From an uncultured Sphingomonas sp. (GTDB lineage: Bacteria; Pseudomonadota; Alphaproteobacteria; Sphingomonadales; Sphingomonadaceae): a DNA stretch of 64,000 nt. Shown here in pieces: positions 28,955 through 36,921 of the stretch. The stretch lies in NCBI RefSeq assembly GCF_913774285.1, contig NZ_CAJYHX010000001.1:22625-86624 (forward strand). The letters run 5' to 3'. Position numbers and translations under genes: made by a program. How positions within the stretch are numbered: position 1 is the first letter of the stretch; each line of letters begins with the position of its first letter. The notes beneath the pieces were generated by a model. It had not been told where the DNA came from and did not search any database. It saw only the letters and a program-made list of their open reading frames with translations.

Positions 28955-29015
28955 CTGAAGCCGCACCGACAGGGTGCGGCCTGACTTCAGCCGCAAGCCC
29001 GAGGGGCTTCGGCTG
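28955..29015 (-). promoter_or_regulatory. Two overlapping hairpins in the leader of the barrel gene
   Basis: Hairpin one pairs CTGAAG (28955-28960) plus CCGCACC with GGTGCGG plus CTTCAG (28985-28990), with a four-base bulge. It ends immediately before the GAGGAG ribosome binding site of the barrel gene. Hairpin two pairs CAGCCG and AAGCC with GGCTT and CGGCTG (28988-29015). The bases 28988-28990 are common to both, so the hairpins compete at their boundary. Confidence 0.45.
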
Positions 29016-29201
29016 GACGCTCGGTATCGAGGGGAAGGGGCGGCCCGCCATGGGCGCCGCGACCTGTTCTTCCTCCCGTTCGCTCCCGGCGTGCTCCGCG
29101 AGCGAGGGGACGGATGCACCCCCGGGCCTGTCGCCCGCATGAACGAATCAGGGCCAAATTGGGACATTGCGTTTCCGGCGGTTTCGCGGGAGAGACTTGA
29201 C

Positions 29202-29849
29202 ATGGCCAGCACCCGGAAAGGCCGCGATTTCATCGCGCGGCATGGCGAGACCGTGTTCAACATCGCCCGGCGGATGCAGGGCGACCATCCCCATACCCCG
29301 CTAACCCGCGCCGGCTTCGCCCAAGCGGATGCGATGGGCGCGGCGCTGCGGGAACTGCTGGGCCCGCGCGCCAAGCTGACGCTGTGGGCCTCCAGCGCCG
29401 GCCGTGCCCTGCAGACGCTGGCGATCATTGCCGAGCATCTCGAGCTCGACTGGCACCAGACGCGCACCGACGACCGCCTGGTCGAGATCGGCATGGGCGC
29501 GTGGAGCGGGCGTTATTATGCCGATCTGGAGCGCGAGGTCGGCAGCTTCCTCGACCCCGAGCACGGACTCTACACGCGGCCGCCGGAGGGCGGCGAATGG
29601 TATGACGCGATCGCCGCGCGCGTCTCGGGCTGGCTGGCCGATACCGACGAGGATCCCGGCGACCGACTGGTGATCATGCACGGCATGTCGAGCCGCATCC
29701 TGCGCGGGGTGATGACCGGCCGCGACGTGCTGCCCCAGTTCGACGCGCCCGTCGCACCGGACCTGCCGCAAGGCTCTATCGTGCGGATCGAGGGCGGCGT
29801 GGAGACGGTGGTGCATCTCGGCACCGGGCGCGGCGCGGCGCCGGCATGA
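29202..29849 (+). CDS. Histidine phosphatase family protein
   Basis: A 215-residue member of the phosphoglycerate mutase-like branch. The phosphorylated histidine lies in the RHGET motif at about residues 13-17, and the second active-site histidine in VIMHGMSSRI. An arginine pair typical of the fold is seen at SSAGRALQT. The substrate may be a sugar phosphate or another phosphoester and cannot be decided. The start at 29202 follows a GGGAGAGA site. The frame is open further upstream but without similarity. The stop overlaps the next start (ATGA). Confidence 0.9.
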   Translation: MASTRKGRDFIARHGETVFNIARRMQGDHPHTPLTRAGFAQADAMGAALRELLGPRAKLTLWASSAGRALQTLAIIAEHLELDWHQTRTDDRLVEIGMGAWSGRYYADLEREVGSFLDPEHGLYTRPPEGGEWYDAIAARVSGWLADTDEDPGDRLVIMHGMSSRILRGVMTGRDVLPQFDAPVAPDLPQGSIVRIEGGVETVVHLGTGRGAAPA

Positions 29850-30301
29850 TGCTGGCGCTGGCGCTGCTCGTGCTGGCGGGCCCGCGCGAGACCATCGGCA
29901 TCTTCGAGCGCTGGGGCGCCTTCCGCGACACCGCGCCCACGCGCTGCTTCGCGGTGGCGCGACCGACCGACCTCGCCCGGCGCGGCGAGGCCTATCTCAG
30001 CATCGCGAGCTGGCCGGGGCGCGGGGTGCGGCACCAGCTCTATGTCCGCCTCAGCCGGGCGCGCGCGGACCATGCGCGGGTGATGCTGGTGGCGGGCGAG
30101 CGGCGCTTTGAATTGACGGCCAGCCGGCATGACGCCTGGGCGCCGGATGCGCGGACCGACTCGGCAATCGTCGCGGCGATGCGCGACGGCCGCGCGCTGA
30201 GCGTGGAGAGCGTCGATACAGGCGGCGTGCCGTTCGTCGACGGCTACACGCTGCAGGGCGCGGCGAGCGCGATCGACGCGGCAACGCTGGCCTGCCTGTA
30301 G
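29846..30301 (+). CDS. Small exported protein, IalB-like
   Basis: A 151-residue protein with a short hydrophobic N-terminus (MMLALALLVLAG). The layout resembles the invasion-associated-locus-B family: an F-x-x-W-G start, an early Cys-containing TRCFAVA, a middle SIASWPGRGVRHQLYV, a WA-containing DAWAPDAR, and the final DGYTLQGAASAIDAATLAC with a second Cys that could pair with the first. That assignment rests on pattern only. It is translationally coupled to the histidine phosphatase gene. Either of the two adjacent ATG codons (29846, 29849) may be used. Confidence 0.6.
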   Translation: MMLALALLVLAGPRETIGIFERWGAFRDTAPTRCFAVARPTDLARRGEAYLSIASWPGRGVRHQLYVRLSRARADHARVMLVAGERRFELTASRHDAWAPDARTDSAIVAAMRDGRALSVESVDTGGVPFVDGYTLQGAASAIDAATLACL

Positions 30302-30339
30302 AACGGCGACAGCAAGCCACCACCTCGCGCCTCTATCGC

Positions 30340-30495
30340 CCCCCTCCCGCCTGCGGGAGGGGACGGGGGAGGGTGAGAGAGGGAGGAAAGGGCTGTCAGA
30401 GAAAAAGTGCAATGAAGCGGTGCGGCCAAATCGCGACAGCTCGCCCGCTACCCTCACTCACCCTCCCCTAACCCCTCCCGCAGGCGGGAGGGGGG
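30340..30495. repeat. Intergenic palindromic repeat, kind A, copy 1
   Basis: Each end is a ten-pair C/G hairpin (CCCCTCCCGC/GCGGGAGGGG), followed inward by GGGGAGGGTGAG or its complement CTCACCCTCCCC. The two ends are inverted relative to each other, with about 80 bases of unrelated DNA between. The same ends recur at 49475-49594 around a different core. Confidence 0.8.
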
Positions 30496-30559
30496 ACCAG
30501 AAGGCAGGAGAGGGAACAAACCACTGGCACCCAACGCGCGACGCACTATCTTGTCCCCC

Positions 30560-31699
30560 GTGCGATCCCCATCCATCACCGCTCGCCTCGCCGACGGCGT
30601 CGCCTCGATCCCGGCGGCGGAGTGGGATGCCTGTGCGGGACCCGACAACCCGTTTCTCAGCCACGCCTTTCTGTCGATTCTCGAATCCTCGGGCTCCGCC
30701 ACCGCACAGGCCGGCTGGCAGCCGCTGCCGATCGTCGTCGACGGACCGGACGGCACCCCCGCCGCGATCGCGCCCGCCTATGCCAAGAGCCACAGCCAGG
30801 GCGAATATGTGTTCGACCATAGCTGGGCCGACGCCTGGGAGCGCGCGGGCGGGCGCTATTATCCCAAGCTGCAGATCGCGGTGCCGTTCACGCCCGTCCC
30901 CGGCCCGCGGCTGTTGCTGCGGGATCCGACGCAGGCACCCGCGCTGATCGCCGCGATCGAGGCGGTGGTGAACCAGCACGGCCTCTCTTCCGCCCACGCC
31001 ACCTTCGTCGCGGAAGCGCAGGTGCCGCTGTTCGAGGCGGCGGGCTGGCTGATCCGTACCGGCACCCAGTTCCACTGGCAGAATGACGGTTATGCCAGCT
31101 TCGACGATTTCCTCGGCGCGCTCGCTAGCCGCAAGCGCAAGGCGATCCGCAAGGAGCGCGCCGCCGCGGTGGAGGGGCTGACGATCCGCCACCTCACCGG
31201 CGCCGAGATCACCGAGGCGCACTGGGACGCCTTCTGGGCCTTCTACCAGGATACCGGCAGCCGGAAGTGGGGCCGCCCGTATCTCACCCGGCCGTTCTTT
31301 TCGATGCTCGGCGCGGCGCTGGGCGATAAGGTGCTGCTGATGCTCGCCGAGCGCGACGGACGGCCGATCGCGGGCGCGCTCAACCTGATCGGCGCCGATG
31401 CGCTGTACGGCCGCTATTGGGGCTGCGTCGAGGACGTGCCGTTCCTCCATTTCGAGCTCTGCTATTACCAGGCGATCGACGCCGCGATCGCGCGTGGCCT
31501 GCCCCGCGTCGAGGCGGGCGCGCAAGGGGAACACAAGCTCGCCCGCGGCTATGTGCCCGTGACGACCTGGTCGGCCCATTACCTCCCCGACCCCGGCTTC
31601 CGCCGCGCCGTCGCCGACTTCCTGGTGCGCGAGCAGCAGGCGGTGGAGCGCGAGCAGGAATATCTGGAAGAACTGACGCCGTTCAAGAAGGCGGAGTAG
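30560..31699 (+). CDS. FemAB-like GNAT acyltransferase (DUF482 type)
   Basis: A 379-residue protein with the two-lobed acyltransferase layout of the DUF482/PF04339 family. Family-like segments include FLSHAFLSILESSGS near the start, YPKLQIAVPFTPVPGPRLL, SRKRKAIRKERAA, and GHKLARGY-like EHKLARGYVPV near the end. Distant relatives add amino acids to peptidoglycan, but the substrate here is unknown. GTG at 30560 is the most plausible start; a TTG three codons upstream is an alternative, and neither has a clear ribosome binding site. The gene begins just after a palindromic repeat. Confidence 0.85.
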   Translation: MRSPSITARLADGVASIPAAEWDACAGPDNPFLSHAFLSILESSGSATAQAGWQPLPIVVDGPDGTPAAIAPAYAKSHSQGEYVFDHSWADAWERAGGRYYPKLQIAVPFTPVPGPRLLLRDPTQAPALIAAIEAVVNQHGLSSAHATFVAEAQVPLFEAAGWLIRTGTQFHWQNDGYASFDDFLGALASRKRKAIRKERAAAVEGLTIRHLTGAEITEAHWDAFWAFYQDTGSRKWGRPYLTRPFFSMLGAALGDKVLLMLAERDGRPIAGALNLIGADALYGRYWGCVEDVPFLHFELCYYQAIDAAIARGLPRVEAGAQGEHKLARGYVPVTTWSAHYLPDPGFRRAVADFLVREQQAVEREQEYLEELTPFKKAE

Positions 31700-31723
31700 T
31701 CGAGCGCTCGCTTGGGCCCACAG

Positions 31724-31822
31724 TTACGCCAAAGCAGCTGCCAGTCGCAGCCCGACATGCACCAGCAAGGCGCCAGCGGCAGCACCCTTCACAAAGCTGA
31801 AAGCCAGTTTCGCACCGCGCAT
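31724..31822 (-). CDS. Candidate 32-residue small protein
   Basis: A short frame whose ATG at 31820-31822 is preceded by GAGGAG at a six-base spacing. The product is basic at the start (MRGAKLAF), then mostly Ala, Gly, Leu and Val with one His and one Arg, and would form a single short membrane-associated helix. It lies 57 bases past the stop of the membrane-protein gene 31880-33565 on the same strand and could be its last operon member. Another ATG two codons upstream sits directly against the GAGGAG and is less likely. Translation is unproven. Confidence 0.4.
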   Translation of the reverse strand: MRGAKLAFSFVKGAAAGALLVHVGLRLAAALA

Positions 31823-31879
31823 AGACATCTCCTCGAAGACGCTATCGCGGTTGACTGCGCTCGCCAACAGCGGAGATCG

Positions 31880-33565
31880 TCAGGACGGCGGCGCGGTGCC
31901 ATTCCCCGGCAGTTCACCCGCCGCCTCGGCCTCGCGGATCAGCACGGCTTCGGGCCGCGGGATCGGCAGGTCGCCGGGGTTGAGGCCGGGACCCGGCACA
32001 TCATGGTCGACCCGGTAGAGCACGCTCGGCCCGTCGCGCCACACCGGAACCAGCCCCTGCTCGTAGCGCTTGTCGAAGGCCGGCGGGCGGATCAGCCAGA
32101 CATAGTCGAACGCGTCGCGCGGGAAGAGCGCCAGGCTGCGCGCGATCGGGCGCCACCATTCGCGCGGGCACTGGACGTTGGTCACCAGCTCGGACGGGTC
32201 GTGGGCGAAGCGCTTGGCCGCGCGGTAGCGCACCGTCATCAGCTGGCCGCCGGCCATCGACCATTGGTCGTTGGTATAGGCCAGCCGCCGCTCCAGCGCG
32301 AGGCCGGGAACGTGCTGCAGCCGGGTCATCGCCCATTCGTTGTAGCAGGTCTCGCCGACGAAGCTCACCAGCCGCGCCCCCACCGGCACATGCGCCAGTG
32401 CCTTGAGCTCGCGGTCATAGGCCTTGTCGTAGAGGTAGAAGCTCGCCGTCGTCGCCCCGATGCGGGCGAGGAAGAAGGCGAGGCCGAGCACCGCCACCAG
32501 CGTCGCGCCGCGCATCGACAGGCCCGGCTTGGGCCGAATCGCCAGGATCGCGATGGCGATCAGGAACGGCACCATCCGCATGTCGGCATAGGCCGATCCG
32601 AACACCACGCGCGGCAGGAGGAGATAGACCAGCAGCAGCAGCGCCGCGGAGAGGCCGAGGTTGCGCGAGTATTGAAGGTTCGGGTCGCGCACCGCCTTGA
32701 GCATCAGCAGGAAGATCACGCCGACGCTGGCGATGTCGAACAGCTGCCAGCGATCGCGGAACACCTGCGTCACCCACAGCGTCTTGGCGCGCCAGTTGAA
32801 CCAGTCGAAGGTCTGGCCCGAGACATGCTCGCCGCCGCGCCAGATCACCATCAGCACCGCCGGTAATGCCAGCACCAGGCACTGCACGCCGGCGTGGAAG
32901 CACGGGGCGAGCCATCCGCCCACCAGATCCTTGTACCAGGGCAGCGCGCGGTCGCGCCGCAGGTCGTGCTGACGGATCAGTTCGGCCGAGAAGGCGAGCA
33001 CGCCCAGCACGCCCCAGCCGAAGGTGTGGGTGATCCAGATGATCACCGACAGCGGCACGAACACCATCGAGCGGAACTGGAACTTGCCCAGCCGAGCCAG
33101 CCGCAGCCACCAGCCGAACGCCAGCATCGCCATGCCGAGCGACAGCGCGAAATTGACGAAGCCGAAATGGAAGGGGAAGGCATAGGCGAGCGGCAGCGCG
33201 AACAGCGCGGTCGCCGGAATGCGGCCATGCACCTCGCGCGCGATCATCAGGAAGCCGGCAACGGTCATCGCCGGGATCGCGATGACGATCAGCTTCACGC
33301 CCAACTCGAGCCCGAAGAGCTTGGCCATGGGGAAGACCAGCAGGTCCACCCCCAGATTGCCCATCAGCTGCCAGCGGAAATCATACCATTGGCGCAGCCA
33401 CGGCACCTGGTCATAGACCAGCTGCACCCGGTAGCGGCCCATATGGCCGGGCAGGTCGACCAGCGGCGGGATGTCCGGCCACAGCAGCGGCACCGTCGCC
33501 ACCAGCGTCGCGAACAATACGAACCAGCGCGTCTGCCACCAGCGCAGCGGAACCCCTTTATCCAT
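31880..33565 (-). CDS. Polytopic membrane protein, paralogue of the next gene
   Basis: A 561-residue integral membrane protein with about ten or more hydrophobic segments. After the first helix comes PPLVDLPGHMGRYRV, followed by WYDFRWQLMGNLGVDLL. The same two blocks occur in the gene at 33629-35140, and the shared order continues through REVHGR, ITHTFGW, FRDRWQ, YADMR and the soluble C-terminal end (FDYVWLIRPP, VLYRV). The pattern of large loop plus C-terminal periplasmic domain is GT-C-like, but no known family was recognised. It lies 63 bases past its paralogue on the same strand, after the STT3-like gene, so a role in envelope glycan or lipid modification is a guess from position. Confidence 0.8.
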   Translation of the reverse strand: MDKGVPLRWWQTRWFVLFATLVATVPLLWPDIPPLVDLPGHMGRYRVQLVYDQVPWLRQWYDFRWQLMGNLGVDLLVFPMAKLFGLELGVKLIVIAIPAMTVAGFLMIAREVHGRIPATALFALPLAYAFPFHFGFVNFALSLGMAMLAFGWWLRLARLGKFQFRSMVFVPLSVIIWITHTFGWGVLGVLAFSAELIRQHDLRRDRALPWYKDLVGGWLAPCFHAGVQCLVLALPAVLMVIWRGGEHVSGQTFDWFNWRAKTLWVTQVFRDRWQLFDIASVGVIFLLMLKAVRDPNLQYSRNLGLSAALLLLVYLLLPRVVFGSAYADMRMVPFLIAIAILAIRPKPGLSMRGATLVAVLGLAFFLARIGATTASFYLYDKAYDRELKALAHVPVGARLVSFVGETCYNEWAMTRLQHVPGLALERRLAYTNDQWSMAGGQLMTVRYRAAKRFAHDPSELVTNVQCPREWWRPIARSLALFPRDAFDYVWLIRPPAFDKRYEQGLVPVWRDGPSVLYRVDHDVPGPGLNPGDLPIPRPEAVLIREAEAAGELPGNGTAPPS

Positions 33566-33628
33566 CGCGCCGCTTTAGTGCGCGAGCGGGCGGTACGGCA
33601 AGCGCTTGTCGGTGGAGCGCCGCGGCGG

Positions 33629-35140
33629 CTAGCGCGCAGCTATGCCCCCTTGCGGTTCAAGCCGATAGAGCGCGTCCCTGCCATCGCTCCAGACGCGGGC
33701 GGCACCCGCGACACGCAGATCGGCCGGCGGATCAATCAGCCAGACATGGTCGAAGGCGCCCCGCGAAAGCCGCGCCAGCGCTGTGCGGAGCGTCGGGATT
33801 CCCGCAGTGGCGGCGCAGCGATCCTCGACGACGATCTGCGAGGGATCGTTGGCGAAGGCGCCGAAACCATCGCGCCGCACCTGCATCAGGCCGGTCGAGC
33901 CGAGATCGAACTGGTCATTGGCGAAGGCCGAACGGCGGACAACGGCCATGCTCGGCAGGTGGTTCAGCCGCGCGATCGCCCAGCCCGCCTCGCATCGGTT
34001 CAGGACGAACGCCGCGACTCGCGCGCCGACCGGCAGATGCTCCAGCGCCACCAGCCGCCGCTGCCAGTCTCGCCCCTCCATGGCGAGGTCCGTGGTGACC
34101 GCCAGCGTACGGACGAGCAGAAAGCCAAGGCCGACCCAGGCGAGCAGCCGGCCACGGTCGGGCAAGGTTCCCTCCGCGAGCAGCGCAAGAATCACCGCAT
34201 AGGGCAGTATCCGCGCATCGACATAGGCGGTGCCGAACGGCAGCAGCAGGAACAGCGCGGCCATCGCCAGTGCCGCCGCGGCAAGGCTCGCCGATCGCGC
34301 CTGTCCGCGCCGTCGCCAGCTGCCATAGAGCAGCAGCACGAGCAGGAGCAGCGAGGCGAGGTCGATCCACTGCCAGCGGTCGCGGAACAAGGTGACGAAC
34401 CAGCCGAGCTTCATCGGAAAGCGGGTCCAGAGGTCGCTGCCCCCGGCGCCGTCCCCGGGATGCCAGCGCAGCAGCACCAGCGCCGGCGGGGCGAGCGGCA
34501 GGCAAGCGACAGCCGCCCCGAGGATCGCGCGCGCCCAGCTGCGTCCCAAAGCACGGTACCGCGCGACTTCGGCGGCGAAGACCATCGCGCCCAGCGTCAG
34601 CCAGCCGAACAGATGCGCGGTCCAGACCAGCCAGGCAATGGCGAGAAACAGCGCGGCGCGCAGGCGGAAGCGGCCCTGCCGGGTCAGCCGCAGCCATAGT
34701 GCGAAGGCGTTGAGCGCCAGCGCCATGGCGAGCGTATAGTTGAGGAAGCCGTAGAGAAAGGGGAGCGTGTAGGCGAGCGGCAGCGCAAGTAGCGCCATCG
34801 GCTGCACCCGGCCATGCGCCTCGCGCGAGAGCCACAACATGCCCGTGATGGTCAGCGTCTGGATGGCGACCGCGATCACCTTGACCGTCGGCTCAAGGCC
34901 GAACCAAGGAGCGAACGCCGCGACGAGCAGGTCCACGCCGAGATAGCCGACGAACCGCCAGTGGAAATCATACCATGTCGCCAGCGGCGACGTGCCGCCG
35001 TCCAGCATCACCCGGTAGCGCGCCATATGGCCGGGCAGGTCGACGAGCGGCGGGAGTGCGGGCGACAGCAGCGGCACCGCGCCGAGGAGCACCGCCACCA
35101 GCGCGAACCAGCGCCGCTCCCACCAGCGGCCATCGCTCAC
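33629..35140 (-). CDS. Polytopic membrane protein, paralogue of the preceding gene
   Basis: A 503-residue integral membrane protein sharing PPLVDLPGHMARYRV, WYDFHWRFVGYLGVDLL, REAHGR, TAHLFGW, FRDRWQWIDLAS, YVDAR and a closing FDHVWLIDPP/ALYRLEP with its neighbour. GTG at 35140 overlaps the upstream stop by four bases (GTGA), which defines the start; the frame would otherwise run on antisense-style through the upstream gene. The coupling implies that it works with the STT3-like protein. No catalytic motif that would name an activity was recognised. Confidence 0.8.
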   Translation of the reverse strand: MSDGRWWERRWFALVAVLLGAVPLLSPALPPLVDLPGHMARYRVMLDGGTSPLATWYDFHWRFVGYLGVDLLVAAFAPWFGLEPTVKVIAVAIQTLTITGMLWLSREAHGRVQPMALLALPLAYTLPFLYGFLNYTLAMALALNAFALWLRLTRQGRFRLRAALFLAIAWLVWTAHLFGWLTLGAMVFAAEVARYRALGRSWARAILGAAVACLPLAPPALVLLRWHPGDGAGGSDLWTRFPMKLGWFVTLFRDRWQWIDLASLLLLVLLLYGSWRRRGQARSASLAAAALAMAALFLLLPFGTAYVDARILPYAVILALLAEGTLPDRGRLLAWVGLGFLLVRTLAVTTDLAMEGRDWQRRLVALEHLPVGARVAAFVLNRCEAGWAIARLNHLPSMAVVRRSAFANDQFDLGSTGLMQVRRDGFGAFANDPSQIVVEDRCAATAGIPTLRTALARLSRGAFDHVWLIDPPADLRVAGAARVWSDGRDALYRLEPQGGIAAR

Positions 35141-36870
35141 TGGGTGGTGCGCCGCGCGGGCTGGGTAAGGGTGTAGACGCGAGTGCTCCCACCCGGCGGA
35201 GAGATCTGGCGCAGCCAGGGCGGCACCTGGCCGGCCATCAGGCTGCCGGCGAGCACTTGGCGGTCCTTCGAACGCTCGCCCAGTTCGGCAAAGCCGTCCT
35301 TGCAGAGCGCGACATAGTCGACCCCCCAGCGCCGCGCGAGCGCTTCCGCCTGGGGGGAGGGGCTGAGGAACAGGTCGTACATGGCACGATTTCCTTGCGT
35401 GTCGCGGTGATAGGGTCCGGCAAGGACCCGGTGGCGGGTGGTGGCGAGCAGCGTCGGGCCGAAATCGATCGGCGCGGCGACCAGGCCGGGGGGCAGCGCG
35501 GCGAGGCGCGCAGCGGCGGCGGCAGCCGTACAGCCATGGGCAGCGGCAGGGGCGGCGGGTGTCAGCCGGTCCCCGAGCCCGGCATAGGCGATTCCGCTGC
35601 CCGCGAGCCAGGCGACCACCAGCGCCAGCGGTCCGCGCGGCCGGGCAGCGGCGATCATCGCGGCCAGCGCTGGCACCGCGGTCAACGCCGCCAGCGGCGC
35701 CCCGCGCACCTGCACCAAGGTCACCGCAACCGCGGTCGCCTGGAAGCCGAGGACGATCCACGCCGCGGCGGTCCGCGTTGTCCAGGCGAACCAGATTCCG
35801 GCAGCGAGGCCGACCAGCGCCATGCCCCCCGCCGCGATGGCCTTGCCGAGCGGCATTGCAAAGAGCGGCTGCGCTTCGTTGACATGCGCGAGCCAGAGCC
35901 GGGCAAGCAGCGGATCGACCTGCCCATAGGGATGGAGACAGGCGGGCGCACTCACAGCGGCACCTGCCAGCGCGAGCCCACCGGTAGCGAGCAGCACGGC
36001 GGTACGCACGGCGACGGACTGGGTGGCGAAGCCCGCCACGGCCATCGCCGCGGGTGCGAGTGCCGCCAGCATCGCCGCGCGCCACAGGATCGCGGTGAAG
36101 CCGTCGCAAGCGTCGATGTTCCATCCGCTCGTGCGGAAGAGCACCGCCGCGGCGCTCAGGCCGAGCAGCAGCGCGGTCGCATAACCTGCCATCCGCGCCT
36201 GGCCGGCAGCGCCATCGAGCCGCCAGCGCAGCGCGATGGCCGCACCGCCGGCGGCGAGCAGCGGCGCCGTCTCCATGCCGACGACCAGCGACAGCACGGT
36301 CGCACTGCCGGCAATCGCCCCCTGCCCCAGCGTCCCCCGCCCGACACAGGCATGGAGCAGCGCGAGCACGAGCACGATCTGCAGCGCATGGTGATCGATC
36401 CGCCCGGGCGTGAACAGGGTGATCGCGGGAAAGGCGAGCGCGCCGAGGATGACCGCGACGAAACCGGACTGGCCCAGGCGACGCGCGATCGCGGCAATGA
36501 CGATCAGCATCGCCGCGAACAGCAGCAGCGGCGAGACGATGACGGCGACGACCGTTGCGGCCTGCGCGCCGAGCAGCGGGGTGAGCGTCAGGATCAACGC
36601 CGCGGGCACCAGATCGGCGAGCCGCGACCAATGCATCTCCAGCCCCGGCGGAGGCCCCAGCCGGTGTTGGGCGAGATCGGCAAAGCCCTGTCCGCCCAGC
36701 CAGTCGCGGATCTGCTGGAGGCGCATCAGGTCGTCGGTATCGGGCAGCCGCAAGGCCCCCAGCGCGACATGATCGCGCACCGTCCAGGCGATCCCCATCA
36801 GCAACGCGAGCCCGATCGCGAGAAGCGAATCGCGTCGTATGCTGCGGAGATGCCCTGGACCCATGCCCAT
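35137..36870 (-). CDS. STT3/AglB-like GT-C membrane protein
   Basis: A 577-residue polytopic protein. After the first helix is LPDTDDLMRLQQIRDWLGGQGF, an acidic motif placed like the first DxD loop of oligosaccharyltransferase-type GT-C enzymes. Next comes PPPGLEMHWSRLADL and, later, TPGRIDHHALQI. Helices fill the middle, and a soluble C-terminal domain from about residue 440 ends the chain. Such enzymes use lipid-linked sugars as donors, which is inference here because the family is uncharacterised. ATG at 36870 or two codons later. It heads an operon with two paralogous membrane proteins. Confidence 0.75.
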   Translation of the reverse strand: MGMGPGHLRSIRRDSLLAIGLALLMGIAWTVRDHVALGALRLPDTDDLMRLQQIRDWLGGQGFADLAQHRLGPPPGLEMHWSRLADLVPAALILTLTPLLGAQAATVVAVIVSPLLLFAAMLIVIAAIARRLGQSGFVAVILGALAFPAITLFTPGRIDHHALQIVLVLALLHACVGRGTLGQGAIAGSATVLSLVVGMETAPLLAAGGAAIALRWRLDGAAGQARMAGYATALLLGLSAAAVLFRTSGWNIDACDGFTAILWRAAMLAALAPAAMAVAGFATQSVAVRTAVLLATGGLALAGAAVSAPACLHPYGQVDPLLARLWLAHVNEAQPLFAMPLGKAIAAGGMALVGLAAGIWFAWTTRTAAAWIVLGFQATAVAVTLVQVRGAPLAALTAVPALAAMIAAARPRGPLALVVAWLAGSGIAYAGLGDRLTPAAPAAAHGCTAAAAAARLAALPPGLVAAPIDFGPTLLATTRHRVLAGPYHRDTQGNRAMYDLFLSPSPQAEALARRWGVDYVALCKDGFAELGERSKDRQVLAGSLMAGQVPPWLRQISPPGGSTRVYTLTQPARRTTQ

Positions 36871-36921
36871 CAGCGCTAGGCCCCCATGGTTAACCGGACG
36901 TTTCGGCCCGGCTCCGGGCGG

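Noticed and set aside
35141..36631. Reading the 33629 membrane protein as a 1000-residue protein
   Set aside because: The upstream half is an out-of-frame shadow of the STT3-like gene. A GTGA overlap marks the real start at 35140.
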